From Icerya purchasi (taxonomy: Eukaryota; Arthropoda; Insecta; Hemiptera; Monophlebidae), in NCBI GenBank assembly GCA_039619475.1, contig CM077115.1:148930274-148994273 (forward strand): a stretch of 64,000 bases of DNA, written 5' to 3'. The translations under genes were made by a program, and so were the position numbers. Every line of letters begins with the position of its first letter. The first letter of the stretch is position 1. Positions 46,481 to 59,668 of this stretch are shown here, piece by piece. Under the pieces are notes generated by a model. That model saw nothing but the letters and a program-made list of their open reading frames with translations, had not been told where the DNA came from and ran no database searches.

Positions 46481-49400
46481 AGTCTTGTCTACCAGCTACG
46501 AAATCTTTTTCTTTTAGTTCTCGATTGAAAATCTTTATCCGTTCAATTCAAATTGATCGTTTAAGGAAATGACGGCATTACCTGGATCATATTCTTCTGG
46601 CATGTTCTCTATTCCCATCCAACAATATTACTCGCCTGTCTCTACAGCTGCCCATAACTATGATATTGCAACTATTGCTCCTCCTCATTCTCTATCGTAG
46701 ATTCCTTTCACTATATTCAGTCTTCTCTTAGTCACTCTTTTCTCAGTATCCGACGATACGATATGCCGCTCGCGTTTTGGTCAAAGTTTTCCCCCTTCAC
46801 CGCTTTTCTATCAAGCCGTGGTGACCATACTCTTTGCATTCTTTCAATAACCCCATTTTATACGTGATATCGATAATGTTTGAATTTAATTGAATAAAAA
46901 GTTCTTTCTAATGTTCACTTTTATCGATATATTTCCACAAAATGCATCGCTTATCCCCTCCTTTTCTACTATCTAAGAGTTCCTGATTTATTTTTGTCCG
47001 CCATCTTGAGTATCTGCAATGTTTAACGAACCTAAAAAGAAGAAGAGAAAAAAATAACCAAAATCGTGCTTTCTCGTCGAATACCTTGCCTATTCCATGG
47101 ATACAAAAGAATTTAAGACTTATCCGAATTTACACAGTAACGCAAATTCGAAATTTTTTCGAGCTTTATAATTTTAATAAGAGCTATGCAGAAATAAAAT
47201 CGAATACGGATTACGTCATTTTTTTTTCTCCTCAACATGTTATAATAAAAACGGACAAAAATCTTATTAAAAATTATACTCCGCGGAATAAATAAACTCT
47301 ACAAAAAATTAAATAGACACGATTCATTAGTATAATCACGTATAGCTTAGCGTCTTCCATTAAAATAAAAAGAAAAAAAGTCATCATCATGACATCAATT
47401 CTTTTTGAGTATCTGCTTCAATAAAACGGTTGCCTCCTCAACCGTACGCTACAATTACAAATTAAAAATGTGTGTGTGTGTGTGTAGACACTATATTTTG
47501 CGAAAGTTTCGAAAAATTTATTCAATTAGATTTATGGAAAAATACGATTTTTTTAAAAATCGCTTACAGATTTTATTTTATGAGTAGAAATGTATGTAAA
47601 ACTAGAGCTTCTTGGACTAACGTTTTTAATGAAAATCACGAATTATAGGATTTTTTCGAGATTTAAATTAATTAATTGGTCGGGAAATCGGTGAGAAAAT
47701 TCTACGAAACGATGAATTTTAAATACCAATGTTTATGTGATTATCGTATTATTAAAAAGTAAACAAAACTCTTATTTACACTAAAATTTAACAAAAAATT
47801 AATACATTTATTTATAAAACTAGAGTGAAGGGGTACTTTCGCGATGAAACATATATATATATATATATATGTATATGTATTTATGCTTTACACGACGGTT
47901 TGAAATATTACGATGGTTTTCTCACAGGACACCGTTATGACAAATGATTGTAGTAATATTTCTGGTTTATAAATCCTTATTTGTTTTTATTTTTCGCATC
48001 AACGTACACATAGGAATAACGCAGTTCATACAAAATGGGGTGGCTATCGTGATTACTGCTAAACGTGTTTTTAGAAACTTGTTAATCGACATTGATTGAT
48101 TTGCGCAAGTTCAGAATATACATATATCGAAAAACAAAGCTCGATCAATACATATGTATATTAATTAAATCAGCAATGCTTGTAGTACATTACATAACTT
48201 GGTTCAAGCGCAATATTGGCTCTGACGGTTTTGATGAAATTCACGAAATTAGTAGGGGCGTCTAGAAAATGGTGGCAAAAGTATTCATGTAAGTCATCTA
48301 ACTTGTATTTTGGCCGGTTCTATAGTAAATTTAACAATCCAAGCTTATTTTTGCCATGCTCGATAGAAAATTCAAAATTATGATTTACATGGCGTAACTT
48401 CCAAATATTACGCAAACTAATGAACACACACCAAAATCACCGAACAACATTCTAAATGTAATTACGAATGCAGTGAGTAACTGAAATTCTGAATGAAACG
48501 CGGCGAAAACAGCAAAAACCATTAAAAACATTTGGAAAACACTAATTGATCATACACATACATGGTAGAAATAAATTCGAGAATTCTTGACATTTAATAA
48601 TCGAGGGGAATTTATAATTTTAACGTGTTGGAAATTTCTTATAAATTCAAAAAAAAAAAAAATTAAATTATTTTTACTACATTAATCTTATGTTTATTTA
48701 TTTATCTTTTACTCGGATCTTTGGAATGTTTTTTTTTTTTTTTTTTGGATTCTTTATTTTTTTCTAATTATTTCTTTTCTTTTAATTATTTCGTTTTTTT
48801 TTTTTAATTATTTATTTTTGTCGCCTACTCAGACATATCAAACCATCCCTTAAGCGTGTTCTATTAAAACATATATGTTGTTAATACAGTTTTACACTTA
48901 ATCTGATGTTTCACAGTAAAAAAAAACTAACATTAAATTTATATACATATGGCTTCAATTTGATATAAAAAAATTATGAGCAGAAAAACATACGTAAATA
49001 AATTAAAAAATACCCGGCGACCAGATTTTTTTCAGATAGTTTTTGATTCATTTATTTAGTTTTAATTTAAAAATAAAACCTCGGGAAATAGAATACGAGT
49101 AAACTTAAAAGTGTTGTTCGATAGCGTTTTTTAACAACTTGCCCGAATATTTAACCCAGCGGAATAAACTTTATTTTTATTTTTTTTGCTCCCGTAAAAT
49201 CATCTCGATGATTAACGCGTGTAAAACGAGATTACTTTTGAAGATACATATTGTTTTTTTAATTTGTTATTATATATTCATCTACATTCATCAAATTTAG
49301 CGAGGGAAAAAAGTTTTCAGAGTTATTTTTGCACCCCGATGGTGTTTGTATATTTTAAGAAAAAGAGACTTAAAGAAACGGAAAAAAGAATAGTTATGTT

Positions 49401-51039
49401 GGTGCGAATTTTTATTTTTAACCCTTTTTCGGGCAAAACAGCAGTGTTACAGCCGTGCTAACGCTGGTAGTCCGTTCGGACTTCTAAAATCCCTGTGTGT
49501 TAACGGGGTACCTCGTATAGTCGACTGTTTAAAACTATCTTCCACGCGTTCCCCATTTAGGGCCTTTTAATGAATTTTTTTTACCTCTCTTTTTTCCAAA
49601 TTTTTATCGTATCTCTATTATTTGAGTTAATTTCGTTTAAAACGGCTTTGTCGTCCGTCGGTGTGAGAGTACTCTTGCGTCTACGTGCGAAAAACTTTTT
49701 CCGTTAATTCGGTAAACGCCTGAATTGCAGATAAAAATTAAGGGAGAAAAATCCTCTCCGGAAAAAAAAAAAAAAACAAAAAAAAACGAACCCTTGACCC
49801 GACGAATAACGAGTTCGTCGTTGAGATTAATATCTGGCATATTCGTACATCATGTTTTTGTTAAATAGATAATGAAATAATGAAAAATTACAAAAACACA
49901 TTAAATGAAATTCGCTGAAGACGTCTCCTCGCAAATGCGCCCCGCTTCGACATTAGAAAATAGAAAACGAAATATAAATTTAGTTTATAGATCTGAAATT
50001 AGTTTTAAGAAAGCAAATGGATATTACTGAAAATGAATATTACTGGAAACGAATATGACTATAATATATAGAAATATATATGTAAATAGGTGAATGTCAT
50101 ATACGTGAATTATGCTCTAGTGACCAGATCCGTACATGTATTTTTCGGATTCTCGGGAAGCGTTAGTTCAGCTACAGCTGGAAATGAAAATCGGAGGAAT
50201 ATCAGCGATGGTGAAACTAAATATTTAAGTCGCTTTGAATTGAAAAAAAAATAATAAAAAACAGAAATATTCAAATAGGGTATGTTCCGAAACGCTAGTA
50301 ACGGTCTTATCTTGTTTTGATTTTAGATTTTTATACGTACATACGAAAGTGTGATTTTTTATGCCACTAGTTTAAATCTAGAAAATTTTCCGCATTTCAT
50401 CCAGCCCTCCCCCCTCCCCCAAAAAATAAATAAATCACTATTATCGCGAGCTAAGTTCCATGTAACTCAATGCGTGTAAAATAAATGCTTCGCATTGCCG
50501 ATTAAAATATTACATCGTCGCAGTTTCATTATCATCCGGTGATATTTGTAGAAGTTGTTTATTTCTTTAGACGGGCATTATATAAAACGATTTGTAATGA
50601 CGAATAATGAACATTGCCCGTTATATTCCAACATTTATTTTGCACATTGATTCAAACCGAATTAACTCGAGTTACAAAAGTTTTCGGTACGATAGAGAAT
50701 AAAATGAAAGAAAAGTTAATGAACTTTTCCAATAAAAAGTCACTTGCAAAGGTGCCTAAAAAAATTCAAAGTCAAACTTGGCAATATACTGTGTAGTACA
50801 TACTTATATATATATATTAATAAAAAATATTAATGATTACTGTAAACGAACTATGGAAACTTTTACTAAACGATTTCTTATGCTCCTTCGGATTCCTTCT
50901 AATATACTAAATTTGTGTTTCTATTAGTATATAATATATATTTTATTAATTTTCTGCTACTGTAGATATGGGAAATTCCCTACCGAAATTCCGGAATATT
51001 TCATTTAATGATTCAAATATATTAAATTGAAACAATTAA
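46481..51039. other. Gene-less stretch
   Basis: A pyrimidine-rich block (about 46480-46860) reads on the minus strand as a purine-rich, partly open stretch without recognised motifs. Others are a GT run (about 47469-47485), a TA run (47851-47870) and T-rich runs (about 48729-48830). No gene is recognised. Confidence 0.3.
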
Positions 51040-51100
51040 AAGTATTATGTATATATTTATTAACAAATAATTAACAAATAAATATTTACATAATACACTT
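51040..51100. repeat. Short palindrome (arms of about 23 bp)
   Basis: AAGTATTATGTATATATTTA (51040 onward) is matched in reverse complement by AATATTTACATAATACACTT (about 51081-51100), with a loop of about 14 bases. One copy only. Confidence 0.6.
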
Positions 51101-53088
51101 GTATTTGTTACAATTTACTATATATATATATAGTTTTATATTTTAACAAATAGTATGTTCAGTTATAAAAGGAACTTGTCAATATAGAACTTTTTCATTC
51201 GGAAAACTTTTTATTTATTTTTATTTATAAATTTTTGCGAATAAAAAAAAAAAAAAAAAAGTTGTACTTACAAGAAGTTCCTTATAATTGTATTTTTTAG
51301 AAAAAGAAAAATGTTTGATCAAGAGTGTAATAACAAAAAAACAGTTTTCTTAAAGGATTCTACACAATAATTATTTATTCAGTTTTACTATTTTATTAAT
51401 ACGTCTACACCTGATTTAGAAAAACGAATCTAAAAATATATACTTCTTTCGATAAATGTTATACATTAAGAGTTTTGTTTCTTTTTTTTTTTGGTTTGTT
51501 TTGTTTGTTTTTTGTTTTTGATGTGGAGGAAGGGGGAAAATATGAATATCTAATTTGTGTAAACTGGATAAAAAAAAAAAAAATACCTTTTTAATTTTTT
51601 GCGGGAGCGAAACGATCCGATCCGGAAGAATAAATGGCCGGGATAATATAATAAAAAGGGTGTTATAAAGAAAGTGAAAACGTCCTGCGAAAAAAAGGAC
51701 GAGTTTTTTTTTTTTGTATTAGGTCGCGCGATACAGCGCACGATTTCATTTTTTCACCGAAGGGTTGTTATTTTACGAATAATAATAATATAATCAGGAA
51801 GAGGCATTATAGACAGAGTTCAGCAAATGGGACATTATAGGAACCGGTTCGAAAACGAAATGGGGTGCGGGCCCGATTAGAGATCACGATCACCTTAAAC
51901 CGACGTACGCGCGCGTGTCTTTAGCCTGACTTATCGCTACCCTACCTGTTACCGTTTTAATGCGTACCTGACCGGCGACGATTGTAAACAATTTTCCACT
52001 ACAGGTGTCGCTGTAGATAATAAATCATCAGCTCGCCGTCCCGTATAGGGAAAACCGGTTAATCGTGCGCTACATAAACCTATTTAGTTGTTGTTTTTTT
52101 TTCATCCCTTCCTTTTATTTACACCGGTTGACATTTTGTTCGCCCTATGTTTACCTGTTGCGGAAAAGCATCCCCGTTAGATATAGTTAAAAAATTGAGT
52201 TCTCTAAAATTTCTAGTAACTCTATAGAAATAGAACCGAAAACAAACAGCATGTTCCGACAACACGATGCGGTTAATGCTTTCAGTCGTCTATTTTCACG
52301 TTCTTAATACATAATACTTGTGTTTACGCAACACTCGCAATATTATCATCATATAACTCGTTCCTACTTAATTCTACTCTGACCTCTCCAATGTCGTTAT
52401 ACCGTCGTATCTGGAATTATGTATAAGATGAAACGTGTGATACCCAAATTTCCGGATGATATTTATAACCTTTATGAAAGATACCACGCGTCATTATTTA
52501 ATTTACGATTTGCCAATTGTAGTTGACTCACATTTCAAATTCCGTTACATCGAAATGTTACTCCAAAATTTTTTCATTAAAAAAGACACGACCGTTAACC
52601 TATATTCATGAATAGTAATAACTATAATACCGTTTTTAAACGTTCTATACATAATCGATAAAACAAAAAGGTGTAATTGTTACAAAAACGCTGGAAAAAA
52701 ATGTTACGTGACTTTCGTATTAGCCCTACCCTAAATAGCTTCTTTTTCCATTTTTAAACGTCGGAACTATTTTTTGATTTAGTAATTATAAATGTAATAG
52801 ACTGTGGCTAGAATTTCTACTATTATTATATGTAAGTACATATATATATATATAAAAAAAACTCAGCCCAAGGACAAGACCCTTTCTCCAATCTTTATGT
52901 TTTTAAAATTCCTCTGAAAAATCGTTTTCAGTTGACTACGGCATTCTCTCCCGTCTTTTATTTAAAAAAAAAATCTTAGTAACCGTACAACACATCATTT
53001 AAAATTTATTACCTTATATAAAGAGCAGCGGGACATAGTAAATGTAACGCATCCCGGGCTAAAAATGAAGTAGTCATTAATATATTAA
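51101..53088. other. Gene-less stretch
   Basis: AT-rich with A and T homopolymers (51243-51260, 51570-51583, 51704-51716). A slightly GC-richer part is at about 51830-52080. No gene is recognised. Confidence 0.3.
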
Positions 53089-53487
53089 TTACAACGTAAT
53101 TCTTAGGCCCTTATTCGAAAAAATGTCCCAAAAAAATTTCCCAAAAAAATGTCCTAGAAAAATGTCCCAATTTTATGTAACGAAAAATGTCCCAATTTTA
53201 TGTAACGTTTGTTATATTTTATAGGATTTTTATCATTGTTATTTAAAAAATGTCATTATTTTATGTAATGAAATATGTAACAAAAAAATGTCTTAATTTT
53301 ATATAATGATAGTTAAATGTTAGAATAGGATTTTTGTGGTTACGTTATTTTTCTTTTTATGTTGATGCCAGTAAGAATTACGTTGTAAATTTTGATCATT
53401 TTATACAAAGTATAGAAGATAAAGAGACAGAAATAAAAGCAAGAGGGGTTAAGGAGCACAACCCTTATCGAGGCCAAAATGGCCGAG

Positions 53488-53495
<8 letters not shown>
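53089..53495 (-). repeat. Inverted-terminus repeat, copy C (antisense to A and B)
   Basis: The core (53089-53388) is bounded by TTACAACGTAATTCT and AGAATTACGTTGTAA. It contains AAAAAATGTCCCAA units, the reverse complement of the TTGGGACATTTTTT units of copy A. It then continues with the shared flank (AATTTTGATCATTTTATACA to CCAAAATGGCCGAGTTA). It abuts a long TA run at 53490-53533, as copy A does at 14812-14835. Confidence 0.8.

Positions 53496-53533
<38 letters not shown>
53490..53533. repeat. TA microsatellite beside repeat copy C
   Basis: Over 20 TA dinucleotides immediately outside the shared flank. The same position relative to the repeat as the TA run near 14812-14835. Confidence 0.9.
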
Positions 53534-53536
<3 letters not shown>

Positions 53537-55689
53537 TTAATTAGAAAATACTTTTATTTTCAATTAATACATTAATTAATTATAATTTATTTTATTGTTG
53601 TTCACTTGTAATCTACTTTGACTAAATATATTCTCCGTTTTGAAGAAACTCCCTAATGCCCTGATTAACTAACTTCTTCATAATTTTGCTCAATGGAGTA
53701 GCAACATCAAAATATTACGTTTATTAACTGCGTTGAATCAAATATAATTTAGCAAGACTAAAAAGTAGCTTCCAACATAAACAACACCGGCTGGTTCAAA
53801 CTTTTTTCTTATTGTTCAATTGCTGGGTAATTCTGATTTCACCTTTGCAAGCGTGAAGCTTCATGTTCTACACATTCCATCGAAGCTTTTTTCGAAACTA
53901 CAAGGTAGTGCAAAAAGTCTTTTAAGAATTATGATTATTATTCGTAGTTACGAATTTTGAATAAACAGTGTTACATGATGTTTTATAGACGCGCGTTCGT
54001 TCTTAACTGTCACGAGCGTTATTACGTTGCTCGCACTTTTGGTCGAATTCTGTTTTCGCTTACTACTTATGCTAGGTTAATCTCCACAGTTGACTGATCA
54101 AAAAGAATAATAACAGCATACACCGGAAAACGTAAGCGAAAAAAAAAGAAAAAAAAAAGGGATACACGAACGGTAGAAATCGAATAAACATATTTTAGAA
54201 ATTGCTCTTATATACTATTTTCAGAAATTGGCTTTATACAAATTTCGCTTCTAAAAAAAAAAAAAAAAAAGCGGGTTATGAAACGAACACACTGATCGAG
54301 AGAAAAAGGTGGTAAAGAAGCGTAGAGTTGTCTCCCTCTTCAGCGTAAGCAGTTTCCAGTTCCAAATTAAAAATATGAACCTATACTGACGATCTAATAC
54401 TCTACTACTCGTATTCGATATATTGAAAACATTTTGGAATCGGATTACTCGGTGGATTTGGTAGCTCGTTCAATTTCTTCTACCGGCGCATTTCTTAGCA
54501 TTTTTGAAACCCCCACAATGTCGCATTTTTCTCCGTAGCTGCTTTATTCTAAATTATAGAATTCTTTCTCTCCATCCTCAAATTCTGATATCCTCCTGTT
54601 CAACCGGTTTTCTTCATCCTTGGTTTCTAGAATTTCCTTTTTTGCGGCATTTAGCCCTCTCTGCAATCCGTCGTCTAATTTCTAGACTTGGCTTCCCTTA
54701 CCGCTTTTTCGCTTTTCCCTTATATTTTCTTCGTTTTGTCCTCTCCAGTACCCTTTAATTTCTTATAATGGAAAAAAAGGAAATGAGATTACCCGTTACA
54801 GTTTGCAGTATTTCCTGATGAATTTAATGAGAACAATTAACTAAACCGCTTATCACTGGGCTACGACGTGGATAAAAATATTTCAAACGTAAAACTTTTC
54901 TTAAACTTATATTACAAAAAAAGAGAAAAAACGGAATAAAAAAAGGTCTAAAAAATTTGCAATTTAACTAAATACTAAAGGAAAAAAAGGAAATATAAAA
55001 ATTTCGGCAGGACTGGTAAGTGTGGACTTTAAAGAATTTACGAGAAGGTATCGATAAAAACGGATTTTTCTTCGCAATGAATTATTCGCACAGGGTCAGC
55101 TGCTCTGAGGTGCCATTTTGGAAGGGAGCGAATTCAAAAAAAGGCTATAATCGTTGTTACTATTAAAAATTGCACATTTTTCAGTTCGATAATGATTGTT
55201 TATTAATCGATGACTAATGATTTTTATCGTAATATTCATATTGATAGATGTGATAGTACTTAAATTATCATGCAAAAACACTTATGTGTTATCACGGCTA
55301 TAAAAACTGGCAAATTCCATTTCCGAAACTAATTGGGTAGGTTACGTTGATTAATATATTTCACAGCTGATTAAATGAAATTTAAACCATTCAAATTTTC
55401 GATTAAAAAAAAAAAAAAAAAAATTAAAAAATACATGGCTACTCTACCGCGCTAGCATTTTGTTGTTCACCGTGTAAACCTCCAGTTTCAACTGTCCATT
55501 AAGCGGAATTTAGAATAACTCTTTTTCGATAATCGGTGCTTATATTATAAAACAACTTATCTTCTAAATTTCTTCAGACTGACAATTCTGTGGACATATG
55601 TTATTACACTGTAATTGCAGTTATAAAAATAAAAAAAAACTTGATTTTCATTTTTATTTTCGGTAAATTAAATATATATGTTAACAATT
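53534..55689. other. Gene-less stretch, possible ORF1-like coiled-coil relic
   Basis: At about 53903, AAGGTAGTGCAAAAAGTCTT resembles a mariner-type terminal repeat, but no partner end was found. On the minus strand 54545-54682 stays open for 45 codons with a heptad-like pattern (LDDGLQRGLNAAKKEILETK, then ENRLNRRISEFE), as in LINE ORF1 coiled coils. This is weak evidence. A-runs occur at 54254-54271 and 55406-55423. Confidence 0.25.
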
Positions 55690-56030
55690 ACGAAGAAAGA
55701 CTGAAAAACAATAGAATGAATTGGAGAAAGACGTAAAAATTCGTGTACTATTACAATGGTAATGGACTGGTCATATACCGAGAATAAAGGATTCAAGGTA
55801 GATAGTGAAAATTATATATACACAGAGTCCATGAGGATAGTTATAAGACTCCGAAAGCGGCGACATATGGGAATAATAAATAAAATCAAAAATTAGGAGT
55901 TCCGCGAATCCGAATTACATTAGGTAGAATGGCACAGGGCAATAAATTGTCAGACTCTATTGTAAAATTCAAGTGGCAATGAAATATTGGTCAAACAGAG
56001 CTGTCTATGGTGATGATGATATTTACTTAC
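55690..56030 (+). pseudogene. RTE-like LINE 3' end relic
   Basis: WTGHIPRIKDSR (about 55768-55803) matches the RTE C-terminal WxGHIxRxxDxRW motif. It is followed, across frame changes, by a LGVPRIRITLGRMAQGNKLS segment (about 55895-55950) where RTE proteins have RWxDxIxxxxGxxWxxxAQDR. It ends in GGTGATGATGATAT (about 56012), the short GAT-type repeat tail that RTE elements often have instead of poly(A). Upstream RT motifs are not visible. Confidence 0.6.
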
Positions 56031-56430
56031 ATTAATATAAAATTATAAGAATCAACGTAAAATTTGTAAACCTATTACTGTTTTTATGCTGGTACAAGTA
56101 TAAGAAAATATTTTTTCTCGTATAAAAATAAATAAATATTCATTATAATTGCTGTCTTAATACGAAGTAACTTTATTAATTGAACTCAAACGATAAATTG
56201 TGAAAATGAGGGATATTTTTTTTTTTTTCTCTCGGCGGAAGGAGCTAAAAAATATTTCAAGCAGTTGAAAATTTTATCTCGAATTGCTTTTATTTTTCCG
56301 ATATTAGCCCCCCCCCCAAGGTACCTGCGCAATAGGGCGTCATTGAGCATGATGAAAATAAATCTTCGCAAATGTGAAGTCGTCAACCAGATCGAAAGAT
56401 GCAGCTTCTTTTTTGATCGCATAAAAAGTA

Positions 56431-56709
56431 AACAAGTCCCATATGTATCCTTGATAAGGGGTATCATGGATTGTGAATTTAAGCTTTCCATTAATGTACT
56501 TAAGGTTCTAATGGATCTAAAGAGAATACCGGGGCCAGTTCCTTTCTGCTTGAGATCCGTCTTTACTTTCGCCTAGATAATTCTCTGGTATAACCAATAT
56601 TCAATTTTTGATTAGGTATATAGCTGAGAGCGACTTGGACAAGTCTCGGTAATCGATGACACCACTAACTTGGTGACCAACATCTTAATTACTAGGTTAC
56701 CACCGCGCA
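56431..56709 (-). mobile_element. tRNA-derived SINE (family 1), antisense copy
   Basis: The minus strand starts GCGCGGTGGTAACCTAGT and contains ATCGATTACCGAGACTTGTC (tRNA-like head), AATATTGGTTATACCAGAGA, AGCAGAAAGGAACTGGCCCC, ATCCATTAGAACCTTAAG and TATGGGACTTGTTT. This is the same order as 41023-41303. The A and B boxes are more degraded here. A 9-base C run lies at about 56309, outside the element. Confidence 0.8.
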
Positions 56710-58485
56710 CTACCTTTTGGATCACGTATGTAAAAATATAAAAAAATTACAAATGAAGTGCAGACACCTGGCGCTGCAGGGACTGGAAGAACATCACGAA
56801 ACATATACTCCTTCAGGTGGGAAATAGAAAAGAGAGTTACCTTCTTTGTGAGTTCACGTAACAAGGTACAGTGAAGTAAGTAAAACGGAATTGTATCTTT
56901 TTCGGTAAAATACATCGGTAGCGGTTGTGGGGAGAAGTACCTATTTAGGAAGAGAATGGACTAAATGATAACTTAAATTAATTTCACATCTTATAATTCA
57001 TATTTCTGGAATCCGATGATAATTGTTATTATTACCGAAGGAAAATATTTGAGTTGGTTTCGGGTAATTTCGAGATAGTGGTGCTATCTATCGACGACGA
57101 TTTGCGTATATGTGGCGATTAATTTATTACAAAGACTCGGGGTTAAACTTGATGAAAAAAATACTACGAAAATAAATTAATACTATCCTTAGAAAAAGCA
57201 GGCGCATTAACCGGTCTATGGTGGGAGGATAAATATTTAAACAGGGATGAGGGCTATTTCATTTAAATAAATGCATTTTTTCAGTCGAGCGAGCGTTAAA
57301 AAGTTGTGAATTTTATACTTGCGGCTAACAGTGACTGTGGTCCGGGGCGCTATCTATGGGAATGTTTCTTTACACCGAGTATATTCGGATGATTTAGGCG
57401 CATTCTTGCGGCATTTATTTAAACTGCCGCGTTAAAAACATTCAACGACGTGTCTACTTTAAGATAACTGCTACAAGATGGCGCTATACCGAATGTAATT
57501 CGTGTATAAAACTATCGCAACTAAAGATTCAAAGAGAACTTGCTTATTATTCCATCACCCACCAGTGCCTAACTTTCCTTTAATAAGGAACCATTTTCCA
57601 TTTCTTGGGCTGATATGCTCACTGACAATCCCATACTAATAAACAAATTAAAAACATAAAAAAAAAAAACGTGGTTAAATATCTATTCGTTTTATAATAT
57701 TTAAAAGAAAATTTTAGACAAAAACACTTTTGTAGGATGACTTCTTTTAAAAACGTTGGGTGTGATTCCAAAATTTTTTTTTTTTTAATAAATAGCAAAT
57801 TCGAATATAAGTTAAATAAAACGACGTTATAAATTACGAATTATTTTATTATTTTAATTATTAGGGATCATTTTAATAAAGGAAAAAAAAAGACTGTAAT
57901 ACAAATTAAAAATCCATAAAAAATCATTGGACACATAATGTTACATCGTATTTACTAACAAAATGTTTACGGGTTTTCCTATGATTTTGCTAACCGATAG
58001 TTACTTTATTCAACGGTTTTTTTTTTTTTTGTTTTTTTTTTTTATAATACGATATTTTTCTTTTATGGTAAAAGTAAATGGTATATTTTTATCTTGCAGT
58101 TAAAGAAAGGTATGCAATAAATAGAGACGGTACTCTGAACTGGTCGTCGTAACTATAATCTTTCTGCTAGAGTAGTAATAGAAAGTTTTGTAAAATAAAT
58201 CAAAGTGTGTCGTAGCTATTCATACTAAACAATTTTCGTAATTGGATTTCATCACGACAGCTGAGACATACATATTTAATTATTTACGCATAGATTTATG
58301 AAGTTGTCGGAGCAGATTAAGGAAATTTTTTAATAGACTGTGATAATAAAAGTACCGATGATAAGAATGAATTCATATTTAAGTCGCTATTTCTATGACT
58401 CCTTAAATTAACGTATTATGTAAAGTAACGTTTGTTTAAAAATTATAATTATTACTTTACGTGGAAATATTAATACGTTGTTTAT

Positions 58486-58535
58486 ATAATATATATATAT
58501 GTATATATAAAGATAGATAGATAGATAGATACATA
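58486..58535. repeat. TA then GATA microsatellite
   Basis: TATATATA blocks followed by five GATA tetranucleotides (about 58512-58532). Seen directly. Confidence 0.9.
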
Positions 58536-59646
58536 TACCTCTTTGTTCTATAACAATTCTATATAATAGTATGAAGTTATGATGATTTTTGAAATATGCA
58601 CTTGTGGAATATTTTAAATATTATAATTTGCTTTTTACGGTTATATACATATAGATTGAGTAGTTTTATATATTCATTTTTCGGAATATTTTAAAATAAT
58701 GTTTTTTGAAATTTATTTTGAATATGTTTTAACGATTTTTTGCCATATTCGATAACAAATACGCAACTTAAAAAATAAGAGTAGTTTAGAAGTAAAATTT
58801 GAATAAACTATCCTTATTTATTTGCATCTACGATTAAAATTAATTTTTTTTTTTTTTTAAAAAATAGTACGAATAAAAGAGTTAAATAAATAAATGAAAG
58901 GCCGAATTTTAGAATTTAAGTGTTTTGGATTCAATTTTTTTTTTTTTTTTTTTTTTTAAGTCTTTATATCACATCCTTTTGTCTATTTTTTTATCCGTTT
59001 TTATGTCTGATGATTACTTTCGATTATTAGCTATTTCTATGGAGTTAAAAATCAAAATATTTAATTGTTTTGTGGTTTGCCGTAATTCTATACTGAATAA
59101 GGTATATGAAATATCGATATGAAAAACATCAGTGAAAAGATGAAAGTTGCGCATAAAATTATTCTAATAGAACAAAAATAAGAAATAATGAACGGATGAG
59201 GGGGAATAGGAAAATAGTAAAACTCGTTAAATAAATGAAATAAAATAAATTAACGGATTCGAAAGAAGACAACTTCGTGCGCACTGCAGCGGCGGTGGTG
59301 TGTAGAATGGGCAGAATGGACTCCCAAAGAAAGGTGTCACTGATGCTCTAAAATTAATAACGGATGAGAAGTAAAAAAGCTTAATTAATCAACATCAATA
59401 TGTGTTTTATATATGTGGTTCTTAAAATTCGTATCAAAATTTTTTATTCGTTTTCGGACCGTGTGTGAAAATGTTTAAAAAATCTCTTTAATTAATTCCG
59501 TTTTACAAGAATGTGAGGAAAGATGAAAGTTGGAACGACCTTTTTAGTTATTTTTTAAGTTTTGAAGCCACCAGCATAATTGTGTCGTGTAACATGTTAC
59601 GAAAGTGAAGAAAAGTAAAACTTGTACAGAACACGTCCTCTTTGTT

Positions 59647-59668
59647 AATTAATTAATTAATTAATTAA
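59647..59668. repeat. (TTAA)n microsatellite
   Basis: Five to six TTAA units in tandem. Seen directly. Confidence 0.9.

Noticed and set aside
46480..46860. Purine-rich minus-strand segment, suspected LINE
   Set aside because: Read in all minus frames without finding an RT, RNase H or endonuclease motif.
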